A stretch of DNA of 64,000 nt from an uncultured Neglectibacter sp. (lineage in GTDB: Bacteria > Bacillota > Clostridia > Oscillospirales > Acutalibacteraceae). Every line of letters begins with the position of its first letter. Position 1 is the stretch's first letter. The notes under the pieces are model-generated. The model searched no databases. It saw only the letters and a list, made by a program, of their open reading frames with translations, and was not told where the DNA came from. Made by a program: the position numbers and the translations under genes. Location: contig CAMNSA010000004.1 of the NCBI GenBank assembly GCA_946554335.1, positions 62,001 through 126,000 of the forward strand. Reading direction: 5' to 3'. Shown here piece by piece: positions 49,517-57,054 of this stretch.

Positions 49517-50511
49517 TCCTTGTCCCCCTCCCGGATCTGCGGGTCAACGACCCTATAAAGCAGATTGGCAATGAGGTTCCCAACGCACACAAAAAGGGCG
49601 GAGAACAGAGTCACTCCCAGCAGCAGGGGAACATCGCCGTTTAATCCCGCGGCGGAGGCCGCGCTGCCAAGACCGGGGTAGCTGAACACATTCTCCGCCA
49701 GCACGGATCCGCCGAACAGCTCCGCGAAGGACGCGAACTGCAGGGTCATGGCAGGGAGCAGGGTACCCCGCAGCCCATGGCGGCGCAGGACCGTCCATTT
49801 TCCTTCCCCTCTGGCCCGCGCAAACAGGACATACTCGCTGTTCAGCACATCAATGAGCTTTTGACGGGTGTGCAAAGCGATATTGGGAAAGGACATCATC
49901 CCCAGGGTGAGAGCGGGCAGGATCAGGTGATGGAGCCTCTGCCAGAGGCTCACATCCTCGCTGAGGACCCCGATAGGGCTGGAAAAGCCCACGGGGAACC
50001 ACCCCAGCCACACGGAAAAGAACAAGAGAAACACCAGTCCCACCCAGAAGGTGGGCACGGCGCTTAATACATAGCAGAGCTTTTTCAGGATCCTGTCCGG
50101 CCACCGGTCCCGATAGGTTCCCATGACGCAGCCCAGAGTAAAGCCGATGAGCCCTGCCAGCGCCCAGGCGCAGAGCATCAGTGCAAGAGAATTTAAAAAC
50201 CGCTGCGCGATCACATCGGCAACTGGCCGGCGGTAGATGGAGGATTCTCCCAGGTTCCCCCGCAGAACCTCTGAAAGCCATCCTAAATACCGTTGTACCG
50301 GAGGCTTGTCCCCCCCCCAGTAGTCCTCTATCTCGACGCGCTGCTCCGGAGAGACGGCGGTTCCAAGCCCCAGGATATACTGCTGCACCGGATCCACCGG
50401 AGAGGCGCACACCAAAGCGAAGGACAGAATGGTCACTGCCAGCAGCAAAGAGAGCATCTTGATCCCGTATCCGGCAAGGACGCGGACAAATCGCCCCAGA
50501 GTTCCTTTCAT
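49513..50511 (-). CDS. Nickel/peptide ABC transporter permease (NikB/DppB type)
   Basis: 332 residues, about six helices; VLAGYGIKMLSLLLAVTILS, CASPVDPVQQYI, a LSAVPTFWVGLVFLLFFSVW block, EAA loop YVLFARARGEGKWTVLRRHG and LAENVFSYPGLGSAASAA. The ATG at 50511 is preferred over a GTG at 50520 because GAGGTGA lies just before it at proper distance. It follows the binding-protein gene by 43 bp. Confidence 0.9.
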   Translation of the reverse strand: MKGTLGRFVRVLAGYGIKMLSLLLAVTILSFALVCASPVDPVQQYILGLGTAVSPEQRVEIEDYWGGDKPPVQRYLGWLSEVLRGNLGESSIYRRPVADVIAQRFLNSLALMLCAWALAGLIGFTLGCVMGTYRDRWPDRILKKLCYVLSAVPTFWVGLVFLLFFSVWLGWFPVGFSSPIGVLSEDVSLWQRLHHLILPALTLGMMSFPNIALHTRQKLIDVLNSEYVLFARARGEGKWTVLRRHGLRGTLLPAMTLQFASFAELFGGSVLAENVFSYPGLGSAASAAGLNGDVPLLLGVTLFSALFVCVGNLIANLLYRVVDPQIREGDKE

Positions 50512-50554
50512 AAAGTTCACCTCGAAGCCTTCGGTTTGAGAGGAGAGCCCCGGT

Positions 50555-52225
50555 TTATTCCGTCCAGGCCCATTCCTGCAAATTCTGGATCAGGGGCAGG
50601 CCATGTCCATGACCGTGGATGGGCTGCGACCCGATGGAGAGGCCGTCGCGCACATAGGTGACATGGCTGAGATTGACGATCCACACCCAGGGGCACTCCC
50701 CCTTCATGGCCGTTCCATCCGTGCCGTCCCACTGGACCTTTTTCCAGTTCTCATTGGCCTCTTCGGCGGTGAGAGACTTCATGGCCGCGTCCAGATAGCT
50801 GTCAGTCAGCTCGCTCTGATAGCCCTCCGGATTGTAGAAATCGTCCAGCAGGGCCCCCTCAGAGCGGTAGAGATAGTAGGTCTCGTTGGGAATGGCGGAG
50901 CCCCAGCCCATCATGACCGCCTCAGAGAACATCCGCTGAGTGATTTCATCCCAGCTGACGCCCTCCACCTGGATCCCGATACCCAGCCCCTTTACCTGCT
51001 GGGCAGCAGCCATAGCCACAGCCTGGCGCACGGAATCACCGGCGGGATAGATACAGGTAAACTCGGCCTTCAGTCCGTCTTTTTCCACGATGCTGTCTCC
51101 ATCCGTATCCTTCCATCCGGCGTCGGAAAGCAGCTTCTTCGCGTATTCCACATCGGTCTCGATGACGGTTTCCGGATTGTTCCAGGGCATTCCGTCATTT
51201 TCGGAATAGGCGGGCCGTCCGAAGCCGTTTAAGACCGCATCTGCCACCTGCTGGCGGTCGATACCATAGGCAATGGCCTTGCGGATCTCCAGATTGCAGG
51301 TGACATTGTTGCCGATGGGAGCGCCGCTTTCCGTGGTCTTGCCCTCATCGGGCAGCACCGGCAGGGTAAAGCCCCGGTTATCCGCGGAGGTAATGGCCTC
51401 CACATGGTAGCCCTCTACCTCCGTCTTGCCCAATGCCGCGGAGGAATAGGCCACATCCACCTGGCCCGCCTGGACGGCGGCCAGGGCGGCGTCCTCGGAC
51501 ATGAACACCACCGTCACCTGCTTGATTTTGGGAGCGCCGCCGTAATAGTCCTCGTTGGCGGTGAAGATAATCTGCTCCTGGGGCTTCCACTCCACGAACT
51601 TAAAGGGGCCGGAGCCCACCGGATCCACTCCATAATCCTCCCCATAGGCGTCCTTCGGCACGATCCCCACAGAGGCCAGAGTGTTCAAAAAGATGGAGGT
51701 GGGACGGGAAAGGGTGATGACCACCGTGGCGTCGTCCTGAGCCACAGCGCTTTCCATATAGGTGAGGTCCACAGAGCCCTGAGCCGCCTTGGCGGTCTCC
51801 AGGGTAAAGGCCACATCCTGGGCAGTGAGCTTGTCCCCATTGGTGAAATAGGCGTCGTCCCGGATGGTAAAGGTCCAGGTAAGCCCGTCCTCGGACAGCT
51901 CGTAGGAGGTCGCCAGGTCGTTTTCAAAGCTCAGATCCGCGGTATACCGCACCAGCGTGCTCTGTACGATGGGAGAGTTTCCATGCCCCCAGCCCTTGGT
52001 TGGGTCCAGGGTCTCCGGCTCGGAGCCGATGGCGATCACCACGCTGTCCTTAGCTGCGGCAGTGCTTTCAATGCTTTCTACGCTTGCGCTGCTCACCGCG
52101 CCGGAGGAGGGCTGTTCTTCTTTCTCACTGCTCGTATTGCTCTGCCCGCTTTGGCAGGCGGCCGTGCCCAGCAGCAAAGTCATCATCAAAAGACAGGCCA
52201 AGGCCTTTCTCATTCTTTTCTTCAC
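50555..52225 (-). CDS. Nickel/peptide ABC transporter binding lipoprotein (NikA-like, family 5)
   Basis: 556 residues. Signal peptide with lipobox LGTAAC (Cys24), Ser-rich linker, then family 5 landmarks: SEPETLDPTKGWGHGNSPIV, LVRYTADLSFENDLATSYEL, DGLTWTFTIRDDAYFTNGDK, LTAQDVAFTLETAKAA, VGSGPFKFVEWKPQEQI. The C-terminus has GSQPIHGHGHGLPLI, a His-rich stretch suited to metal binding that I take as support for nickel. It follows larC by 75 bp in the same operon, so it likely feeds nickel to the LarC step. Confidence 0.85.
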   Translation of the reverse strand: MKKRMRKALACLLMMTLLLGTAACQSGQSNTSSEKEEQPSSGAVSSASVESIESTAAAKDSVVIAIGSEPETLDPTKGWGHGNSPIVQSTLVRYTADLSFENDLATSYELSEDGLTWTFTIRDDAYFTNGDKLTAQDVAFTLETAKAAQGSVDLTYMESAVAQDDATVVITLSRPTSIFLNTLASVGIVPKDAYGEDYGVDPVGSGPFKFVEWKPQEQIIFTANEDYYGGAPKIKQVTVVFMSEDAALAAVQAGQVDVAYSSAALGKTEVEGYHVEAITSADNRGFTLPVLPDEGKTTESGAPIGNNVTCNLEIRKAIAYGIDRQQVADAVLNGFGRPAYSENDGMPWNNPETVIETDVEYAKKLLSDAGWKDTDGDSIVEKDGLKAEFTCIYPAGDSVRQAVAMAAAQQVKGLGIGIQVEGVSWDEITQRMFSEAVMMGWGSAIPNETYYLYRSEGALLDDFYNPEGYQSELTDSYLDAAMKSLTAEEANENWKKVQWDGTDGTAMKGECPWVWIVNLSHVTYVRDGLSIGSQPIHGHGHGLPLIQNLQEWAWTE

Positions 52226-52300
52226 AATTCCCGTTCCTCTCTGTTTTCATTTCACGGAGCAGATCCGCCCGTTTCTCATTTCAGGCTGTTTCCCGGCTTC

Positions 52301-53614
52301 TTACAGTTTTAGCTCGTCCAATAACGCGGCCGCCTGGGAGACGCTGGTCTCCTTTTCCGCAGCGATCCGGGCGAGGTCCTCGTACTCGTATTTTGAGCGG
52401 ATCACGCCGTAACCGGAGCTATCCTTGCGGCGCACCGTCCCATAGGGCGTTTCCAGCTCTGTGACGCTTCGTTCCAAGGTGTAGCGCCGGGTCTTCACTT
52501 CCCGGATCCCGATGGTGGTGGTGTACCGGAAGATAAGCTGTACCATCTTTTCCCGGTCCTCTTCCGGACACATCACCCGGATCAAAAGCCCCGGCCGGGA
52601 TTTTTTCATGCCGATGGGCACCGTGTACACATCCAGGGCTCCGGCCTCCAACAGCTGCCTGGTGGCAAAGCCCACGGCCTCACCCGTCATGTCGTCCACA
52701 TTGCAGGACAGTTCCAGCACCTGACCCTTTTGGTCGTCGCTTTCTCCCAACAGAGCCCTCACGCAGTTGGCGGCCTCAAATTCCTTTTTCCCCATGCCGT
52801 AGCCGATCTTCTCCACCCGCATCACGGGAGAAGGGCCGAAGGAGGACACAAAGTGCTTCAAAAGAGCCGCGCCGGTAGGCGTGCAAAGCTCTCCCCTGAC
52901 GGTCCCGCCGTAGATGGGGACGCCTTGCAGGATATGGGCGGTGGCCGGAGCGGGCACAGGCAGGATCCCGTGAGCGCAGCGCACCTGTCCGCTTCCCACA
53001 TGGATGGGAGAGGCCAGGATCCGGTCAGGACTAAGCTCTTCTATGAGCATACAAACCGCCGTCACATCGGCGATGGCGTCCATGGTTCCCACCTCGTGGA
53101 AGTGGATCTCTTCCACCGGCCTTCCGTGGGCCCGGCTCTCCGCCTGGGCGATCAGCTCATACACCGCGACGGCGTCCGACCGTACCTTTTGAGAGACTGG
53201 AAGCCGCTCTAAAATGCCGCGGATATCCCCCATCCCCGCATGGTGATGGCTATGGGCGTGGTCGTGATGATGGTCGTGCTCATGCTCATGTTCATGTTCA
53301 TGTTCATGTTCATGGGTATGTTCGTGGTCATGCTCGTGTTCATGGGCATGGTGGTGCTCATGGTCATGGCCATGATCGTGGTGGTGCCCATGGCCGTCCA
53401 TGCTCTCCTCCTCTTTTCCGAACACGGAGACAGACACATGTGTGCCGGTGATGCCGCAGGACACCGCCGGAGCGGCCTTCATCTCAACGCCCGGGATCCC
53501 AAGAGCAGCGAAACGACGAAGAAAGTCCCGCGGGTCCGGATGGAGCTCCAACAGGGCCGCCGTCAGCATATCCCCCGCCGCGCCCATATTACATTCCAGA
53601 TAAAGTGTTTTCAT
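52301..53614 (-). CDS. larC: Nickel-pincer cofactor insertion protein LarC
   Basis: 437 residues. LarC inserts nickel into the pincer nucleotide in a CTP-dependent step. It starts MKTLYLECNMGAAGDMLTAAL, the family signature; EEIHFHEVGTMDAIADV, HGILPVPAPATAHIL, ELCTPTGAALLKHF and ELSCNVDDMTGEAVGF follow. Residues 75-125 hold 30 His in 51 residues, mostly HE/HD alternation, a probable nickel store. Some LarC proteins are made by ribosomal frameshift from two ORFs; this one is a single continuous frame. It lies 15 bp after larB. Confidence 0.95.
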   Translation of the reverse strand: MKTLYLECNMGAAGDMLTAALLELHPDPRDFLRRFAALGIPGVEMKAAPAVSCGITGTHVSVSVFGKEEESMDGHGHHHDHGHDHEHHHAHEHEHDHEHTHEHEHEHEHEHEHDHHHDHAHSHHHAGMGDIRGILERLPVSQKVRSDAVAVYELIAQAESRAHGRPVEEIHFHEVGTMDAIADVTAVCMLIEELSPDRILASPIHVGSGQVRCAHGILPVPAPATAHILQGVPIYGGTVRGELCTPTGAALLKHFVSSFGPSPVMRVEKIGYGMGKKEFEAANCVRALLGESDDQKGQVLELSCNVDDMTGEAVGFATRQLLEAGALDVYTVPIGMKKSRPGLLIRVMCPEEDREKMVQLIFRYTTTIGIREVKTRRYTLERSVTELETPYGTVRRKDSSGYGVIRSKYEYEDLARIAAEKETSVSQAAALLDELKL

Positions 53615-53629
53615 CCTGAATTCCTCCCC

Positions 53630-54379
53630 TTATGAAAGATGATTGATCATGCTGGCCAGATACCCGGCGCCGAAGCCGTTGTCGATATTCACCACGCTGA
53701 CCCCGCTTGCGCAGGAGTTGAGCATGGAAAGAAGGGCCGCCAGGCCCCCAAAGGACGCGCCGTACCCCACGCTGGTGGGAACCGCGATCACGGGGCAGTC
53801 CGCCAGGCCTCCGATGACGCTTGCCAAAGCGCCCTCCATCCCGGCGATGGCGACGATGACCCGGGCGCTCATGATCTGATCCAGATGGCTGAGGGTTCGG
53901 TGCAGCCCGGAAACGCCCACATCGTACAGGCGGGTCACCTGGTTTCCCAATGCCTCGGCCGTCAGCGCGGCCTCCTCCGCCACGGGCATATCGCTGGTGC
54001 CTCCCGTGGCCACTACGATGTCCCCTTTGCCGGTAGGCTCCGGCAGCTCTCCCACGATCCCCACTCCGCTGAGCCGGTGATAGGAAAGGGGAAGCTTTGC
54101 ACCTACAAAGTCCGCCGCCTCCTGAGACATGCGGGTGATGAGGATGGTCTTTTCCCCGTCGTCGCGCATGGAGGCCGCGATCTCCCGGATCTGCTCCTTC
54201 GTTTTTCCCGCTCCGTAGATCACCTCCGCCGTGCCCTGGCGCAGGCCGCGGTGACGGTCCACCTTGGCAAAGCCCAGATCCCGGAAGGGCTCTGTCTTCA
54301 GTTGAAGCAGCGCTTCCTCCACAGAGCGCTCCCCTGTCTGTACCTGTTCCAAAAGCTTTCTGACTGCTTCCTTATCCAT
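53630..54379 (-). CDS. larB: Pyridinium-3,5-biscarboxylate synthase LarB
   Basis: 249 residues. LarB carboxylates and hydrolyses nicotinate adenine dinucleotide, the first step of nickel-pincer cofactor synthesis. FAKVDRHRGLRQGTAEVIYG and the AIR-carboxylase-like core GDIVVATGGTSDMPVAEEA, LYDVGVSGLHRTLSHL, VAIAGMEGALASVIGG, VPTSVGYGASFGG and NIDNGFGAGYLA match the family throughout. The start overlaps larE by 8 bp, so the two are likely coupled. Confidence 0.95.
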   Translation of the reverse strand: MDKEAVRKLLEQVQTGERSVEEALLQLKTEPFRDLGFAKVDRHRGLRQGTAEVIYGAGKTKEQIREIAASMRDDGEKTILITRMSQEAADFVGAKLPLSYHRLSGVGIVGELPEPTGKGDIVVATGGTSDMPVAEEAALTAEALGNQVTRLYDVGVSGLHRTLSHLDQIMSARVIVAIAGMEGALASVIGGLADCPVIAVPTSVGYGASFGGLAALLSMLNSCASGVSVVNIDNGFGAGYLASMINHLS

Positions 54380-55127
54380 TTCCTTTTCTCTCCTCCAAAT
54401 CTAAAAGCACGGTGGAAAACACCGGGGCAAGCGTCTTTCTGATCTCTTCCCTGCGGGAAAAGCCCTCGCCGATCTGCTCCTTGGAAAGCTGGAGCCTGGC
54501 GGCGTCCCCCAGAAGTCTGACCCGGAAATCCGTAAAGCCCAGCCGGAACAAGGCGTCCTCTGCCGTCTCCACACGCCGCAGGGCTTCTTTTGTGATCCGC
54601 ACCCCGGTGGGGATGCGGGTGGCAAGGCATGCATAAGCGGGCTTATTCCAGGTAAAGAGCCCCGCCTCTTTGGAGCGGGCACGGACCTGCTCCTTGGTGA
54701 CGCCACATTCCCTGAGAGGCGAACGCACGCTAAGCTCCGCTAAAGCCCGCATGCCGGGCCGATCGTTTCCGTCGTCGGACGCGTTGGTGCCGTCTATCAG
54801 AACTGTAAAGCCATCTGCCTTTACTCTATCCAGCAAGGCGGAAAACATGGCTTTTTTGCAGTAATAACACCGGTCCTTGGGGTTTTCCGCCGTCTTTGGA
54901 TATTCCAGCACCGGAAGCTCTATCACGGCAAGAGACACATTCAGCTGGTCCGCAAGGCGTCTGGCGTCCTGAAATTCAAATTCCGGCTGAAACGCGGTTT
55001 TCACATAATAGGGCTGCACCTTCGCGCCGCTGTTCACCGCGGCCCAAAGAAGATAGGCGGAGTCACAGCCCCCGGAGAAGGCCAGGGCCACTTGGGGATT
55101 TTCCGAAAAAAACTGTGAAAGCTCCAA
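54372..55127 (-). CDS. larE: ATP-dependent sacrificial sulfur transferase LarE
   Basis: 251 residues when started at TTG (55127), which has AAGGAGGG seven bases upstream; this start matches the usual LarE beginning a few residues before the PP-loop. A longer open frame to 55307 would run through the leader hairpin. PP-loop AFSGGCDSAYLL at residues 16-27, then CYYCKKAMFSALL, LIDGTNASDDGNDRPGMRAL, SVRSPLRECGVTK and the sacrificial-cysteine region NKPAYACLATRIPTG (Cys167). LarE adenylates the carboxylates and converts them to thiocarboxylates using a cysteine sulfur. First gene of the operon, behind an attenuated leader. Confidence 0.9.
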   Translation of the reverse strand: MELSQFFSENPQVALAFSGGCDSAYLLWAAVNSGAKVQPYYVKTAFQPEFEFQDARRLADQLNVSLAVIELPVLEYPKTAENPKDRCYYCKKAMFSALLDRVKADGFTVLIDGTNASDDGNDRPGMRALAELSVRSPLRECGVTKEQVRARSKEAGLFTWNKPAYACLATRIPTGVRITKEALRRVETAEDALFRLGFTDFRVRLLGDAARLQLSKEQIGEGFSRREEIRKTLAPVFSTVLLDLEERKGNG

Positions 55128-55151
55128 AAAACTTCCCTCCTTACGAAAAGC

Positions 55152-55211
55152 TTCAGAAAAAGAAAAAGAAACAAACGCAAAACCGCTTCGGCGGCTTTCC
55201 CGTTTGTTTCT
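55152..55211 (-). terminator. Terminator in the larE leader (attenuator)
   Basis: On the minus strand AGAAACAAACG and CGTTTGTTTCT form an 11-bp stem containing a GCCGC-CGAA-GCGGT inner hairpin, followed by TTTTTCTTTTTCTG. It lies about 25 bases before the larE start, inside the 5' leader, so it can switch expression on or off. Confidence 0.85.
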
Positions 55212-55234
55212 GCTTCCTGCAAAAAATAAAATCT

Positions 55235-55312
55235 GTATCCGGTTTTCCTCTTGTAAAACTGTCCCGGATCCTTTCCGGATCTTTCCGTTCTCTTCCTGAG
55301 AACACACGGTAC
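55235..55312 (-). ncRNA. Structured larE leader, candidate riboswitch aptamer
   Basis: The leader folds by hand into a four-way junction: P1 pairs 55307-55312 with 55235-55241 (6 bp, one bulge), P2 55287-55292 with 55298-55303, P3 55267-55271 with 55277-55281 and P4 55242-55246 with 55255-55259. It sits directly before the terminator at 55152-55211. Ligand unknown: nickel or a cofactor precursor would suit the operon. I compared it by memory with the NiCo riboswitch and did not find its conserved bases. Confidence 0.45.
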
Positions 55313-55319
55313 GATATTT

Positions 55320-55350
55320 ATTATAGGGGTTAGACCATACTTTAAGTCAA
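55320..55350 (-). promoter_or_regulatory. Promoter of the lar operon
   Basis: Minus-strand TATAAT (55320-55325) with TTGACT (55345-55350) at a 19-bp spacing, longer than optimal. The -35 overlaps the stop of the broken membrane-protein gene. Confidence 0.6.
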
Positions 55351-55838
55351 GCCTTTTTTCTGCCGGTTTCCAATTCTTTTTTGTGTCCCAGATGGATCCC
55401 GATATGCCCTGTCGCCAGCACTGCGGCTGAAAGAAGCATCCACACCACTCGCCCGTAGATCCCCAAAAGGAGAAAGGCCGCGACAGGCAGTGTTGCTCCC
55501 GCAAGGGGGATGCCCAGGAAACTGCTGTAAAAATCCTCCAGTCTTTTGCGGCTTCGAAAGTAACGAACCCACCAAAGCTCATACAGAACCATGAGGAAAG
55601 CGGCCCCGATCAGCCAAAGGGTCCGAAGGGAAAATCCTTTGGGGTCATAATCGGAAAATACCAGCGCGCAGCAGCAGATGAGGATCTCTCCCAGCCGTTC
55701 CAGGCATTATAGGATCCTGTTCTCTCCCTGAGCCGTATAGCCCTTTGGTCGGTTTTGGATCCAGAATAGATTGGGGAGGAAGAGCAGCAGAAGGAACCCC
55801 GCTCCTACATAAGAAAATCCCGGTTTTCCCACCGTCAT
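55347..55838 (-). pseudogene. Small membrane protein gene interrupted by one in-frame TAA
   Basis: 163 codons would be open except for TAA at codon 44 (55707-55709). Before it: a short N-terminus with a hydrophobic helix (YVGAGFLLLLFLPNLFWIQN). After it, in the same frame: LERLGEILICCCALVFSDYD, then LWLIGAAFLMVLYELWWVRY and three more helices to HIGIHLGHKKE. The ATG overlaps the RCC1 gene stop (ATGA). Reading continues perfectly on both sides, so this is a single recent nonsense change, a sequencing error, or stop-codon read-through. The protein family has no known function to me. Confidence 0.7.
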
Positions 55839-57001
55839 TCTTCCTCTTTTCTCTCTCCTGGGAGCCGGATCTGTGTAAAGGATTCGACAGAGCATTGTAC
55901 ATCGTCATTCCAACCCAGCGCGATCAGTGTCCCGTCTGTGCGAAGTCCTACCGTGTGCGAGGCGCCGCACACAAGATCTGTCAGGTTTTCCCATTTGGAA
56001 ACATGACACTGCCAATCGCTGTCAGCCCCAACGGCAACTGCCGTTCCATCCCTGCGAAGCCCGGCCGTGTGATAATGTCCGGCGGATAGGGAAACCACAT
56101 CATCCCAATTGGACACCCTGCACTGTCCGCAGTCATTTTCTCCTACAGCCACCACGGTCCCGTCCGCCCGAAGCCCCACGGTGTGATAATAGCCGCAGGC
56201 AACGGCGCAAATGTCTCTCCACTGAGAGATCTCACACTGTCCCCAACTGTTGTCGCCTGCTGCCACCAGAGTCCCGTCCTTTTTCAGTCCCACCGCATGC
56301 CGGGCCCCGGCGGCAATGGCCGTGATCTCGCTCCAATCGGAAACTTCGCACTGTCCCAAAGCGTTTTCTCCGGCTGCCTCCACGGTGCCGTCTGAACACA
56401 ATCCCAGGGAAAAATTCCCACCGGCGGCGATCATGGTGATCTCCCTCCACCGGGACACATCACATTCCCCGTTGCCGCTTTTCCCGGCTGCCGCCACAGT
56501 GCCGTCTTCCCTGAGACCCAAAGTATGATCTTCTCCCGCAGACACAGCGGCGATGTTTTGCCATTGGGAAACATCGCACTGGCCATTGACCCGTTTTCCC
56601 ACAGCCAGAACGGTTCCGTCCTCTCTGACGGCTGCGGTATGCCGTTCTCCTGCCGCAATCGTTCCGGAGGAGCTTCGAAGCTCCCCCCACAGAGCCTCGC
56701 TGCGCTGTGCCGCGTCCCGGAAACCTCCGGCCTTGCCAAACAGCGCCGCGGCCTGGAAGAGGTTTCCGGCCTGCTGCTCGCTTTCCGCCTCGTGATACTG
56801 ATAACAGGGGATCAACAGCTTTACCGTGAGCAAGCTTCCCACTGCTGCCGCTCCGAGGAAGCTCCAACAGATCACCTTTTTCAGCTTCCGCCTCTTTTTT
56901 GCCCTGGCCTCTTTCTGGAACCAGGACTCGAGAAAGCTGTCCTGAACGGACTTCCCCTCCGATGGCCCTCCGCTTTTCTGTAAATTCTTCTGCTTTTTCA
57001 C
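55835..57001 (-). CDS. Membrane-anchored RCC1-repeat (seven-bladed propeller) protein
   Basis: 388 residues, GTG start preceded by GGGGAG. A basic N-terminus and a transmembrane helix (about 43-65) precede a short helical region, then seven repeats of about 37 residues (107 to the C-terminus), each with an HTxGLxxDGT core, a VAVG strand and a final C-V/I-W element such as NGQCDVSQW. Seven repeats make a complete propeller; each has one conserved Cys. The domain faces outside by the positive-inside rule. Partner unknown. It is in the purL-alr gene string, 53 bp after alr, and coupled to the broken membrane gene. Confidence 0.85.
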   Translation of the reverse strand: MKKQKNLQKSGGPSEGKSVQDSFLESWFQKEARAKKRRKLKKVICWSFLGAAAVGSLLTVKLLIPCYQYHEAESEQQAGNLFQAAALFGKAGGFRDAAQRSEALWGELRSSSGTIAAGERHTAAVREDGTVLAVGKRVNGQCDVSQWQNIAAVSAGEDHTLGLREDGTVAAAGKSGNGECDVSRWREITMIAAGGNFSLGLCSDGTVEAAGENALGQCEVSDWSEITAIAAGARHAVGLKKDGTLVAAGDNSWGQCEISQWRDICAVACGYYHTVGLRADGTVVAVGENDCGQCRVSNWDDVVSLSAGHYHTAGLRRDGTAVAVGADSDWQCHVSKWENLTDLVCGASHTVGLRTDGTLIALGWNDDVQCSVESFTQIRLPGERKEEE

Positions 57002-57054
57002 AAGCCTCTCCCCTTCCTAAAAGGCGACCGTAAACTTTCGTTCACGGCCCTCCT

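Noticed and set aside
53240-53635. Plus-strand Met/Val-rich frame opposite larC
   Set aside because: It is simply the complement of the His-rich repeat and has no gene signals.
55128-55307. Longer larE start upstream
   Set aside because: It would translate the leader hairpins and terminator and add about 60 residues unlike LarE; the TTG at 55127 has an ideal ribosome binding site.
55235-55312. Known NiCo riboswitch
   Set aside because: It has a four-way junction and a GGGACAG string, but the other conserved junction bases I remember are missing and the string is at the wrong position. Kept as an unclassified candidate.
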